Assembly (NCBI RefSeq): GCF_900091555.1
Contig: NZ_FMCX01000008.1
Location: 124,001 to 188,000, forward strand
Reading direction: 5' to 3'
Length of the DNA: 64,000 bases
Origin: Micromonospora mirobrigensis
GTDB lineage: Bacteria; Actinomycetota; Actinomycetes; Mycobacteriales; Micromonosporaceae
Shown here: one piece after another, positions 8,888 to 17,303 of the stretch
Numbering within the stretch: position 1 is the first letter of the stretch
Layout of the letters: every line of letters begins with the position of its first letter
Translations under genes and position numbers: made by a program
The notes under the pieces: generated by a model
What the model was told of the DNA's origin: nothing
Seen by the model: only the letters and a program-made list of their open reading frames with translations
The model's database searches: none

Positions 8888-10408
8888 GTGGGGGAGGATC
8901 GAGGTACCGGCACGACGACGACGGACACGGCGGCACGGCGGGTGACGGGCGGTGGGCGTACGCCCGACCCGCCCGCCCCGCTGTCCGGGGCGACCGCAGC
9001 GGCCGGGCTGGCCGCGCTGCGCGGTCTGCTGGCCCGGCCGCTGGCCTCTTACTACCTGCTGCTCTCCAGCGGCGGCCTGCTGCTGGTGATCGGCCTGACC
9101 ATGGTCTTCTCGGCGACCTCGGTGGTGGACTACGCCAAGGACGGCGACGCCTCCGCCTCGCTGGCCAAGCAGGCGATCTTCGCGCTGATCGGCGTGGTGG
9201 CCTTCTGGGCCTGCCAGCGGCTGCCCGCGCGCACCTACCGGGCGCTGGGCCGCCCCGCGCTGGCCACCGCGATCGCGCTGCTGCTGGTGCTCAACCTGCT
9301 GCTGGCCTACGCCCGCCTGACCGGCCAGGAGGACGGCGTCATCGGTCCGCTGCGGGCCCACCTGAACTGGCTCTACCTCGGCCCGGTCCAGCTCCAGCCC
9401 TCGGAGCTGGCGAAGTTCGCGCTGGTGCTCTGGGGCGCCCGGGTGATCGCCCGTAAGGGCGCCGCGCTGGGCTGGTGGAAGGAGCTGGCCACCCCGATGT
9501 TCCCGGTGATGGGCCTGCTCGCCGTGCTGGTCGGCTACAACGACCTGGGCACCATGCTCTGCCTGCTGGCCATCGTGGTCGGCCTGCTCTGGGCGGCCGG
9601 GGTGCGGACGCAGATCTTCGCGGTGCTCAGCGCGGTCGGCGTGGCCGGCGTCGGCCTGCTGATCGCCGCCGCCTCGCTCGGCGCCGGCTCCGGCGAGCGG
9701 GACGCCACCAACTACCGCTTCGCCCGGCTGACCTCCTTTTTGGAGGATCCGGCGAAGTGCAAGCTCACCAGCTGCTGGCAGGTCTACCAGGGGCGGCTGG
9801 CCATCGAGCACGGCGGCTGGTTCGGCGTCGGCCTGGGCAAGAGCAGCGCGAAGTGGGACTGGCTGCCCGAGGCGCACAACGACTTCATCTTCGCCATCAT
9901 CGCCGAGGAGCTCGGCGTGGTCGGCTGCACGGTGGTGCTGGTGCTCTTCGCCGTTCTGGCGTACAGCGGGCTGCGGATCGCCCGCCGGGTCGAGGACCCC
10001 TTCCGCCGGCTGGCCGCCGCCGCGGTCACCACCTGGCTGGTCAGCCAGGCGGCGATCAACATCGGCGGGGTGGTCGGCCTGCTGCCGATCACCGGCCTGC
10101 CGCTGCCGTTCATCTCCGACGGCGGCAGCGCCCTGGTCGTGACCATGGCCGGGGTCGGGATGCTGGCCTCGTTCGCCCGCGCGGAGCCGGACGCGGCGCG
10201 AGCCCTGCATGCCCGTCCACCGGCCCGGTGGGTCCGACTAGTGTGGGCCCCGTTGCCGCCGCTTCCCGGCCGGCGTCGCCGAGCGACGCCGCCGCCGGCT
10301 GCCCGAGGGTCCGTGCCCCGGGCGCGAGCGCGGCGGTCCGACGACCAGGCCGCACCCCGCGCCGCCCGTACCGGCCGGGCGGGGACGGCGAGCGAGAGGA
10401 GACGCTGA
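8888..10408 (+). CDS. ftsW: Septal peptidoglycan glycosyltransferase FtsW (SEDS family)
   Basis: Polymerises lipid II at the septum with FtsI. 506 aa: an N-terminal cytoplasmic stretch of about 45 residues, about ten TM helices, and the SEDS blocks GPVQLQPSELAKFALVLW, EAHNDFIFAIIAEELG and the C-terminal GLLPITGLPLPFISDGGS. The last 70 residues are a basic tail. The GTG at 8888 has no Shine-Dalgarno. A GATGAT element 6 nt upstream could be a -10 box of a leaderless promoter, a weaker match than others in the window. The stop overlaps murG (TGATG). Confidence 0.95.
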   Translation: MGEDRGTGTTTTDTAARRVTGGGRTPDPPAPLSGATAAAGLAALRGLLARPLASYYLLLSSGGLLLVIGLTMVFSATSVVDYAKDGDASASLAKQAIFALIGVVAFWACQRLPARTYRALGRPALATAIALLLVLNLLLAYARLTGQEDGVIGPLRAHLNWLYLGPVQLQPSELAKFALVLWGARVIARKGAALGWWKELATPMFPVMGLLAVLVGYNDLGTMLCLLAIVVGLLWAAGVRTQIFAVLSAVGVAGVGLLIAAASLGAGSGERDATNYRFARLTSFLEDPAKCKLTSCWQVYQGRLAIEHGGWFGVGLGKSSAKWDWLPEAHNDFIFAIIAEELGVVGCTVVLVLFAVLAYSGLRIARRVEDPFRRLAAAAVTTWLVSQAAINIGGVVGLLPITGLPLPFISDGGSALVVTMAGVGMLASFARAEPDAARALHARPPARWVRLVWAPLPPLPGRRRRATPPPAARGSVPRARARRSDDQAAPRAARTGRAGTASERRR

Positions 10409-11514
10409 TGGGTCCGCTGCGTTCGGTGGTGCTCTGCGGAGGGGGCACGGGTGGGCACATCTACCCACTGCTGGCCTTCGCCGACTGCCTGCGCCGACAC
10501 GACCCGGGCGTCCGGATCACCTGCCTCGGCACGCCGAAGGGCCTGGAGAACGAGCTGATCCCGCCGCACGGCTACGACCTGCGCCAGATCCCGGCCTACC
10601 AGCTGCCCCGCTCTGTCAACCTGAACCTGGTCCGCACCCCGGACCGGATGTGGAAGGCGGCGCGCGCGGCGGGCAAGGTGATCGAGGAGGTGCGCGCCGA
10701 CGTGGTGGTCGGCTTCGGCGGGTACGTCTCGGTCCCCGGCTACCTGGCCGCCTGGCGGCGCGAGCTGCCCATCGTCATCCACGAGGTGAACGTGCCGCCG
10801 GGGGTGGCCAACCGGATGGGCATGAAGTTCACCAAGAACGTCGCGGTCGGCTTCCCGCACCAGCCGGCGCAGGCCGAGGCGCTGCGTGACGCCCGGGTGG
10901 TCGGGGTGCCGCTGCGCCGGGGCATCTCCGGGTTGGACCGGACCGCCATGCGCAGCGCCGCCCGCGCCCACTTCGGACTCCGCCCCGACCTGCCGGTGCT
11001 CTTCGTGGCCGGCGGCTCACAGGGTGCCCGCTCGATCAACCTGGCCGTCTCCGGGGCGGCCAAGGAGCTGGCCCGCAACGGCGTGCAGGTGCTGCACGTG
11101 ATCGGCGCGCGCAACGAGCCGGTGCCGGTCCCGACCGACCTGCCGGTGCCGTACGTGACCCTGCCCTACCTGTCGGAGATGGAGCTCGGCTACGCCGCGG
11201 CCGACCTGATGCTGGCCCGGGGCGGGGCGATGACCTGCGCCGAGGTGGCCGCGATCGGCCTGCCCACGATCTACGTGCCGTACCCGCACAGCAACCAGGA
11301 GCAGAAGCGCAACGCGCTGCCCGTGGTGCAGGCCGGCGGGGGGCTGCTCGTCGACGACGCCGAGCTGACCCCGGACTGGCTGGAGCGTACGGTGATTCCG
11401 CTGGTGCGGGACCCGCAGCGGCTCGCGGCGATGAGCCACACCGCCGCCGCGTACGGCCGTCGCGACGGCGACGAGGCGCTGCTCAGGTTCGTCTACGAGG
11501 CGGTCAACCGGTGA
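10408..11514 (+). CDS. murG: UDP-GlcNAc:lipid I N-acetylglucosaminyltransferase MurG
   Basis: Peripheral membrane GT-B enzyme converting lipid I to lipid II. 368 aa from ATG 10408, preceded by GAGAGGAG. The N-terminal GGGTGGHIYP loop, the VGFGGYVSVPG block, the FVAGGSQGARSIN nucleotide-site motif and the ARGGAMTCAE segment are all present. The reading frame is open far upstream inside ftsW, but that part is not coding. Its TGA overlaps the GTG of a small ORF that bridges to murC. Confidence 0.96.
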   Translation: MGPLRSVVLCGGGTGGHIYPLLAFADCLRRHDPGVRITCLGTPKGLENELIPPHGYDLRQIPAYQLPRSVNLNLVRTPDRMWKAARAAGKVIEEVRADVVVGFGGYVSVPGYLAAWRRELPIVIHEVNVPPGVANRMGMKFTKNVAVGFPHQPAQAEALRDARVVGVPLRRGISGLDRTAMRSAARAHFGLRPDLPVLFVAGGSQGARSINLAVSGAAKELARNGVQVLHVIGARNEPVPVPTDLPVPYVTLPYLSEMELGYAAADLMLARGGAMTCAEVAAIGLPTIYVPYPHSNQEQKRNALPVVQAGGGLLVDDAELTPDWLERTVIPLVRDPQRLAAMSHTAAAYGRRDGDEALLRFVYEAVNR

Positions 11515-11609
11515 GCGCGGGGAGTGAGCCGGGCTGGCGAGCCGCGCAGTCGCGAACGAACGGTGGACCGGTGATCCGGTCGACCGCGACGGGAAGGTAC
11601 ACCGCATGA
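11511..11609 (+). CDS. Small ORF bridging murG and murC (32 aa), diverged copy of the minicistron repeat
   Basis: The GTG at 11511 overlaps the murG stop (GTGA) and the TGA at 11607-11609 overlaps the murC ATG (ATGA). Ribosomes leaving murG could therefore pass through this ORF into murC. Its first 60 bases match the tandem repeat at 54739-54856: GTGAGCGCG at the start, CGCAGTCGCGAACGAA in the middle and CCGGTGA at the end. The peptide is basic and low-complexity, and no function is suggested. It may be only a translational bridge. Confidence 0.35.
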   Translation: MSAGSEPGWRAAQSRTNGGPVIRSTATGRYTA

Positions 11610-13090
11610 ACACCGCGCAGTTCACCCCGGCCGGCACCCGCACCGCGGAGGACCTGGGCCGGATCCACCTGATCGGCGTCGGCGGCGTCGGGATGGCCGG
11701 CCTGGCCCGGCTCTTCCTCACCCGGGGCCTGCCGGTCTCCGGCAGCGAGCTGCGGGAGTGGCCGTCGCTGGCCGGCCTGCGGGCGCTCGGCGGGACGATC
11801 CACATGACCCACGAGACGGCCAACCTGGACGGCGTGGACACGGTGGTCTATTCGACGGCCATCCCGCAGGACCACCTGGAGATGGTCGAGGCGCGCCGGC
11901 GCGGCCTACGGGTGCTGCACCGCTCCGAGGCGCTCGCCGCGGCGATGACCGGCCGGCGCACGGTAGCGGTGGCGGGCACCCACGGCAAGACCTCCACCAC
12001 GTCGATGGTCACCATGGTGCTCCAGCAGGCCGGGGTGGATCCGTCCTTCGTCATCGGCGGCGAGATCTCCGAGGCGGCGTCCAGCGCCCACCACGGCACC
12101 GGCGAGTATTTCGTGGTGGAGGCGGACGAGAGCGACCGCTCCTTCCTGATCTACCGCCCGTACGTCTCGGTCATCACCAACGTCGAGGCGGACCACCTCA
12201 ACACCTACGGCGACCTGGCCACCCTGGAGGCCGCCTTCGCCGAGTTCGCCCGGCTCACCGACCCGGAGGGCTTCATCGTCACCTGCGCCGACGACCCGGG
12301 TGGTCGGCGGCTGGCGGAGACGCTGCGCGCGCAGGGGCGCCGGGTCTGGACGTACGGCGAGGCGGCCGACGCGGACCTGCGGATGAGCGAGCTGGCCTCC
12401 TCGGCGCGCGGGGTCCGCTTCCTGGCCGAGATCGAGGGCCGGCCGCTGGGCGAGATCCGGCTGCCGATCCCGGGCCGGCACATGGGGCTCAACGCCGCGT
12501 CGGCGGTGCTCACCGCGTACCTGCTGGAGCTGCCGCTGACCGCGGCGGAGGCCGCGCTGGGCGCGTTCCCCGGCGTGCGGCGGCGGTTCGAGCGCAAGGG
12601 GGTCGCGGACGGTGTGCTGGTCTACGACGAGTACGCCTACCACCCGACCTCGATGACGCTGGCGTTGCAGACGCTGCGCGAGGTGGCCGGCGAGGGCCGG
12701 CTGATCGTGGTGTTCCAGCCCTACCGGCTCTACCGCACCCGGGACAACCAGGCCGAGATCGCCGCGGCCCTGGGCATCGCCGACGAGGTGGTGCTGCTGG
12801 AGGTCTTCGGCCCGGGTGAGCTGCGCGGTCCGGGGGAGGGTTCGGTGGCCCTGATCGCGGAGGTGCCGCTGCCGGCCGACCGGAAGGTCTTCGTCGACTC
12901 GTGGGAGGCGGCGCCGGTCGAGGTGGCCCGCCGGGCCCGGACCGGTGACGTGGTGGTGACGATGGGCGCGCCGCCGATCTCGCTGATGGGTGACGAGCTG
13001 CTGGACGCGCTGCTGGCCCGCACGGGCGACGCCGGCACTACCGCGATCGGCTCGGCCGTGGGTCCGGACGCGGCCACCGCGGCCGGATGA
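11606..13090 (+). CDS. murC: UDP-N-acetylmuramate:L-alanine ligase MurC
   Basis: First amino-acid ligase of the Mur pathway. 494 aa, with the N-terminal Rossmann motif IGVGGVGMAGLA near residues 24-35, the ATP P-loop AGTHGKTSTTSMV near 120-132, the EADESDRSF block and a C-terminal Mur ligase domain containing YDEYAYHPTS. The ATG at 11606 overlaps the stop of the small bridging ORF; the murC stop overlaps ftsQ (ATGA). Confidence 0.96.
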   Translation: MNTAQFTPAGTRTAEDLGRIHLIGVGGVGMAGLARLFLTRGLPVSGSELREWPSLAGLRALGGTIHMTHETANLDGVDTVVYSTAIPQDHLEMVEARRRGLRVLHRSEALAAAMTGRRTVAVAGTHGKTSTTSMVTMVLQQAGVDPSFVIGGEISEAASSAHHGTGEYFVVEADESDRSFLIYRPYVSVITNVEADHLNTYGDLATLEAAFAEFARLTDPEGFIVTCADDPGGRRLAETLRAQGRRVWTYGEAADADLRMSELASSARGVRFLAEIEGRPLGEIRLPIPGRHMGLNAASAVLTAYLLELPLTAAEAALGAFPGVRRRFERKGVADGVLVYDEYAYHPTSMTLALQTLREVAGEGRLIVVFQPYRLYRTRDNQAEIAAALGIADEVVLLEVFGPGELRGPGEGSVALIAEVPLPADRKVFVDSWEAAPVEVARRARTGDVVVTMGAPPISLMGDELLDALLARTGDAGTTAIGSAVGPDAATAAG

Positions 13091-13905
13091 GCCCCGGGCC
13101 GGCGCGGGGTCGGACCTCCGGGGCGGACCCCGGTGGGACGCGTCGCGGGCCGGTCCGGCGCTGGCAGCTGGTCCGCGCCGGCACCGACGCGGTACCCCCG
13201 TCCACCCGCCGGTTCATGGCCCGGGCCCGGCGCCGCCGGATGCGGGCCGCGCTGCCCTGGGCGGTCGTCGCCGGGGTGCTCGCCCTGGCCGGGCTGGTCG
13301 CCTGGACGGTCCTCGGGACGGGGCTGTTCGGAGTCCGGGAGGTCCGGGTGGAGGGCGCGAAGCTGGTCACCCCGGTGCAGGTGCGGGACGCGGCGGCGGT
13401 GCCGGACGGGGTGCCGCTGGCCCGGGTCGACCTGGCCGGCGTCGCCCGCCGGATCGGCGCGCTGGCCCCGGTGGAGCACGCCTCGGTGCGCCGGGACTGG
13501 CCGGGGGCGCTGGTGGTCCGGGTGGTGGAGCGTCGGCCGGTGGCGGTGGTGCCGCAGGGCGACCGGTTCGCGGTGGTGGACCGGGCCGGGGTGGTGTTCC
13601 TGTCCCCGGCCGAGCAGCCGGCCGGCCTGCCGCTGCTGCGGGTGGCCCGGCCGGGACCGGAGGATCCGGACACCCGGGCGGGCCTGACCGTGCTGGCCGC
13701 GCTCACCCCGCCGCTGCGCGCCGCGCTGCGCGAGGTCGACGTGGACGGGCTGGCCCGGATCAGCCTTCGGCTGGCCGACGACCGGACGGTGGTCTGGGGA
13801 GACTCCAGTCGGGGTACGGACAAGGCGCGGGTGGCCGCGGCGCTGCTCGGTCGGGAAGCCGACACGATCGACGTCAGCGCGCCCGACGTGGTGACCTTCA
13901 AGTGA
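13087..13905 (+). CDS. ftsQ: Cell division protein FtsQ
   Basis: Bitopic divisome scaffold linking FtsL/FtsB to the septal synthase. 272 aa: a basic cytoplasmic tail, one TM helix near 57-77 (AALPWAVVAGVLALAGLVAW), then an extracytoplasmic POTRA domain beginning at VREVRVEGAKLVTPVQVRDA and a beta domain with RRDWPGALVVRVVERRPVA. ATGA overlap with murC. It ends 244 bases before ftsZ. Confidence 0.93.
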   Translation: MSPGPARGRTSGADPGGTRRGPVRRWQLVRAGTDAVPPSTRRFMARARRRRMRAALPWAVVAGVLALAGLVAWTVLGTGLFGVREVRVEGAKLVTPVQVRDAAAVPDGVPLARVDLAGVARRIGALAPVEHASVRRDWPGALVVRVVERRPVAVVPQGDRFAVVDRAGVVFLSPAEQPAGLPLLRVARPGPEDPDTRAGLTVLAALTPPLRAALREVDVDGLARISLRLADDRTVVWGDSSRGTDKARVAAALLGREADTIDVSAPDVVTFK

Positions 13906-14013
13906 TCCGGGGGGCGGCAGAGGTGAGACGTTCCGCTCCGGGCGGCGACACGCCGGGCAGGTCCTTGGCTCGCGGCGTGGGTGCGCCTACGTTGCCCGGA
14001 AGAGGATCAGTGG

Positions 14014-14051
14014 TTGACATAACCGTAAGCCTCTAGTAGAGGGTTAGGGTT
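14014..14051 (+). promoter_or_regulatory. ftsZ promoter element: TTGACA plus a 31-bp dyad
   Basis: A consensus -35 hexamer TTGACA (14014-14019) is followed by an imperfect inverted repeat at 14021-14051. Its arms are AACCgTAAgCCTCTA and TAGAGGgTTAgGGTT, pairing 13 of 15 around a single G. A -10 at 17-nt spacing would be TAGAGG, inside the dyad. A protein bound to the dyad would therefore sit on the core promoter. The rest of 13906-14149 has no ORF; one GACAC pentamer (13947-13951) resembles the core of WhiA sites, but this is too short to weigh. Confidence 0.55.
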
Positions 14052-14149
14052 CACCCCCGATCCTCCACTGGGGACCGTCGAGTCGGCCACCGTTCTGGCC
14101 AAGCCGTACCTGTCGGCCCACGCCAATCTCGAAGGGAAAGGGACCGGAG

Positions 14150-15265
14150 ATGACACCTCCGCACAACTATCTGGCGGTCATCAAGGTCGTCGGCATCGGT
14201 GGCGGCGGCGTCAACGCCGTCAACCGCATGATCGAGGTTGGGCTCAAGGGCGTCGAGTTCATCGCGATCAACACCGACGCGCAGGCGCTGCTGATGAGTG
14301 ACGCCGACGTCAAGCTCGACGTCGGCCGGGAGCTGACCCGGGGGCTCGGCGCCGGCGCCAACCCCGACGTCGGCAAGAACGCCGCCGAGGACCACCGCGA
14401 CGAGATCGAGGAGGTGCTCAAGGGCGCCGACATGGTCTTCGTGACCTGCGGCGAGGGCGGCGGCACCGGCACCGGCGGCGCGCCGGTGGTGGCGAACATC
14501 GCCCGCAAGCTCGGCGCGCTGACCATCGGCGTGGTGACCCGGCCGTTCTCGTTCGAGGGCAAGCGCCGGCAGGTGCAGGCCGAGTCCGGCATCGACGAGC
14601 TGCGCAACCAGTGCGACACGCTCATCGTGATCCCCAACGACCGGCTGCTCGCGCTCGGTGACCGCAACATCAGCATGATGGACGCCTTCCGCACCGCGGA
14701 CCAGGTCCTCCTCTCCGGTGTCCAGGGCATCACCGACCTGATCACCACCCCGGGTCTGATCAACCTGGACTTCGCCGACGTCAAGAGCGTGATGAGCGGC
14801 GCCGGCAGCGCCCTGATGGGCATCGGCAGCGCCCGCGGCGAGAACCGCGCCGTCGAGGCGGCCGAGGCGGCCATCTCCAGCCCGCTGCTGGAGCAGAGCA
14901 TGGACGGCGCGCGGGGCGTGCTGCTCTCCATCGCCGGCGGCTCCGACCTGGGGCTGTTCGAGATCAACGACGCGGCCCAGCTGGTCACCGACGCCGCCCA
15001 CCCGGACGCCAACATCATCTTCGGCGCGGTGATCGACGACGCGCTCGGCGACGAGGTTCGGGTGACCGTGATCGCAGCGGGCTTCGACGGGGGCACCCCG
15101 GCGTACAAGGCGGCCGAGACGGCGCGCAAGACCAACCAGAACCAGCCCGCGCAGCCGGCCACGCCGGCGACGCCGCCCGCGCCGATGCCCCCGCCGGCCC
15201 AGTCCCCGCGTCGGGTGCTCTTCGACGACGTGGACGTGCCGGACTTCCTCAAGAACGGGTCCTGA
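14150..15265 (+). CDS. ftsZ: Cell division GTPase FtsZ
   Basis: Tubulin homologue forming the Z-ring. 371 aa: the GTP-binding loop GIGGGGVNAVNRM near residues 12-24, the tubulin signature GEGGGTGTGGAPVVA near 101-115, the T7 synergy loop with NLDFADVKSVM, a Pro/Ala-rich linker (about 325-350) and a conserved C-terminal peptide ending DVPDFLKNGS that binds partners such as SepF. The 244-bp leader with a dyad suggests its own developmental or cell-cycle promoter. ATG preceded by GAAGGGAAAGGG. Confidence 0.98.
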   Translation: MTPPHNYLAVIKVVGIGGGGVNAVNRMIEVGLKGVEFIAINTDAQALLMSDADVKLDVGRELTRGLGAGANPDVGKNAAEDHRDEIEEVLKGADMVFVTCGEGGGTGTGGAPVVANIARKLGALTIGVVTRPFSFEGKRRQVQAESGIDELRNQCDTLIVIPNDRLLALGDRNISMMDAFRTADQVLLSGVQGITDLITTPGLINLDFADVKSVMSGAGSALMGIGSARGENRAVEAAEAAISSPLLEQSMDGARGVLLSIAGGSDLGLFEINDAAQLVTDAAHPDANIIFGAVIDDALGDEVRVTVIAAGFDGGTPAYKAAETARKTNQNQPAQPATPATPPAPMPPPAQSPRRVLFDDVDVPDFLKNGS

Positions 15266-15274
15266 GCCGTACCG

Positions 15275-16018
15275 ATGACAGAGCGGGACGCCACGGTGCG
15301 GCCGGACCGGCGGGCGGAGCTGGCCGCCGGCCTCGGTCGGGTCCGGGCCCGGATCGCCGACGCCTGCGCGGCGGCCGGCCGGGACCGGTCCGCGGTGACG
15401 ATGATCGCGGTGACCAAGACCTACCCGGCCGGCGACGTCATCGCGCTGGCCGGGCTCGGGGTCACCGACGTGGGGGAGAACCGCGACCAGGAGGCGGCCG
15501 GCAAGGCCGCCGAGGTCGCCGCGGCCGGGCTGCGCCCGCGCTGGCACTTCATCGGCCAGTTGCAGCGCAACAAGTGCCGTTCGGTGGTCCGGTACGCCGA
15601 CGTCGTCCACTCGGTGGACAGCGTGCGGCTGGCCGGGGCGCTGGCCACCGCGGCGGCGGCCCGGGACCGGCCGGTGGAAGCGTTGGCCCAGGTCAGCATC
15701 GACGGCGACCCGGCCCGGGGCGGGGCGCTGCCCGGCTCTGCCGACCCGGACCGGGGGCTCGGGCCGGTGACCGGGGCGCTGGCGGCGGCCGAGGGGCTAC
15801 GCTTCGCCGGCCTGATGGCGGTCGCCCCGCTGGGCTGGGAGCCGGAGCGCGCCTTCGCCCGCCTCGCCGAGGTGGCCGCGGCGGTCCGGGCGGATCATCC
15901 GGCGGCCACGGCGCTCTCCGCGGGAATGAGTGGGGACCTGGAAATCGCGATCCGGTACGGCGCGACACATGTCCGCGTCGGCAGCGCGTTGCTCGGAATG
16001 CGTCCCACCCTGGGGTAG
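15275..16018 (+). CDS. YggS/PROSC-family pyridoxal phosphate-binding protein
   Basis: Single-domain fold III PLP protein involved in PLP homeostasis. 247 aa with the PLP lysine in VTKTYPAGDV (about residues 48-57), the VGENRDQEAAGKA segment, HFIGQLQRNKCR, and the C-terminal GMSGDLEIAIRYGATHVRVG phosphate-binding region. ATG 9 bases after the ftsZ stop. The YfiH/PgeF laccase-domain gene that usually separates ftsZ from this gene in Streptomyces is missing. Confidence 0.93.
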   Translation: MTERDATVRPDRRAELAAGLGRVRARIADACAAAGRDRSAVTMIAVTKTYPAGDVIALAGLGVTDVGENRDQEAAGKAAEVAAAGLRPRWHFIGQLQRNKCRSVVRYADVVHSVDSVRLAGALATAAAARDRPVEALAQVSIDGDPARGGALPGSADPDRGLGPVTGALAAAEGLRFAGLMAVAPLGWEPERAFARLAEVAAAVRADHPAATALSAGMSGDLEIAIRYGATHVRVGSALLGMRPTLG

Positions 16019-16211
16019 CCTGACCACGAGAGAAGCAAATTACATCAGTGTTGTTTGAGGAACGGCGTCCCCTTGTCGGGGGCAATGGCGGACGGAACGC
16101 GAACCGGACGTCAGGGGATTGCCGCTCCGATCCGGTGGGCATGGTCGTCCACTAGTGATCAAGCGACACGGCACGGGGGTGCGTGCCGCACGGCGGACGG
16201 AAGGGCGCGGG

Positions 16212-16919
16212 ATGGGTGCACTGCGCAAGGCGGGGGTCTGGCTCGGTCTCGTCGAGGAGGACGACGAGCGGGCCTACGATGACGGCGGCTACGACAAGGG
16301 TGGCTACCGCGAGTCGCGGTACCGGTCGAGCAGCCGGTACGCCGAGGAGTTCGCCGACGACGAGGAGGACGACTCCGAGGAGCCACCGGCGCCACGGCCC
16401 CGGGTGGGTGACCGGGGTCGGCTCGGCGAACGCTCCACGGCCCGTGGCCTGGACGGCGAGCGCGCCGAGGTCGAGCGCCCGGAGCGGCCGGAACGGACGG
16501 AACGCTCCAGCGTCCGGTCGATCACCCGGTCCGGCGCGGGCGAGACCTCCGGGGCGCTGACCTACCACACCCGGGACAACCTGGCCCTCGCGCCGCAGGT
16601 CCAGCCGAGGGAGCGAGTCGTGCCGGTGGAGGACGAGCAGCGGTACCAGATCACCACGCTGCACCCGACCACCTACCGCGAGGCGCGCACGATCGGCGAG
16701 CACTTCCGGGACGGCGTTCCGGTGATCATCAACCTCACCGAGATGGACGAGGCCGACGCCCGTCGGCTGGTGGACTTCGCCGCCGGGCTGGCGTTCGGGC
16801 TGCGCGGTACGATCGAGCGCGTGACCAACCGGGTGTTCCTGCTCTCACCGGCCAACGTCCAGGTCACCGCGGAGGACAAGGCCAAGATCGCTGAGGGCGG
16901 CTTTTTCAGCCTGAGCTAA
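16212..16919 (+). CDS. sepF: Cell division protein SepF
   Basis: Membrane-binding Z-ring anchor that binds the FtsZ C-terminus. 235 aa: an N-terminal amphipathic segment (MGALRKAGVWLGL) expected to touch the membrane, a long acidic and charged linker with Tyr-rich DDGGYDKGGY, and a C-terminal SepF domain of about 90 residues starting at YQITTLHPTTYREA and containing VIINLTEMDEADARRLVDF. ATG 16212 is chosen because that amphipathic helix begins there, although the frame is open upstream. The 193-bp region before it holds a relatively AT-rich stretch (about 16035-16058), likely promoter, and a short CCCC/GGGG hairpin. Confidence 0.94.
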   Translation: MGALRKAGVWLGLVEEDDERAYDDGGYDKGGYRESRYRSSSRYAEEFADDEEDDSEEPPAPRPRVGDRGRLGERSTARGLDGERAEVERPERPERTERSSVRSITRSGAGETSGALTYHTRDNLALAPQVQPRERVVPVEDEQRYQITTLHPTTYREARTIGEHFRDGVPVIINLTEMDEADARRLVDFAAGLAFGLRGTIERVTNRVFLLSPANVQVTAEDKAKIAEGGFFSLS

Positions 16920-16950
16920 TCCTCCGCTCGACCGAGGGACGTCGCCTGCC

Positions 16951-17250
16951 GTGTTGTCGATCCTGCTTCAGGTTCTCTACCTGATTCTGTACGTTTTTCT
17001 GCTTCTGCTGCTCGCCCGGTTTGTCCTGAGCGCGGTGCTCCAGTACGGTCGCCGCTGGCAGCCGGGACGGGGTGCGGCCGCGGGACTGGAATCCGTGTGG
17101 AGCGTCACTGATCCGCCTCTCAAGGCGTTGAGGCGTGTGATCCCTCCACTGCGAATTGGTACCGTGAGCATCGACCTGGCCTCCCTTGTGCTCCTGGTTA
17201 TCCTGTTCGTGCTGATGGAGTTCGTGTTGAAGCGGCTGATCCTCGGGTGA
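16951..17250 (+). CDS. YggT family membrane protein
   Basis: Small integral membrane protein of 99 aa with two hydrophobic YggT blocks: TM near residues 3-26 (ILLQVLYLILYVFLLLLLA) and near 72-93 (VSIDLASLVLLVILFVLM), with a conserved RRVIPPLRIG loop between them. Conserved next to sepF and divIVA in actinobacteria and Gram-positives; molecular role unclear, linked to cell-envelope or osmotic stress in other bacteria. GTG start after GAGGGA. Confidence 0.88.
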   Translation: MLSILLQVLYLILYVFLLLLLARFVLSAVLQYGRRWQPGRGAAAGLESVWSVTDPPLKALRRVIPPLRIGTVSIDLASLVLLVILFVLMEFVLKRLILG

Positions 17251-17303
17251 ACGACCCGCTGGAACAGCCCGCTACGCGGCCGCAACTGACCCGAGGAGTT
17301 TCG

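Noticed and set aside
13947..13951. GACAC pentamer before ftsZ (and another at 8829-8833 before ftsW) as WhiA sites
   Set aside because: A 5-bp match is expected by chance many times in GC-rich DNA; no supporting context.
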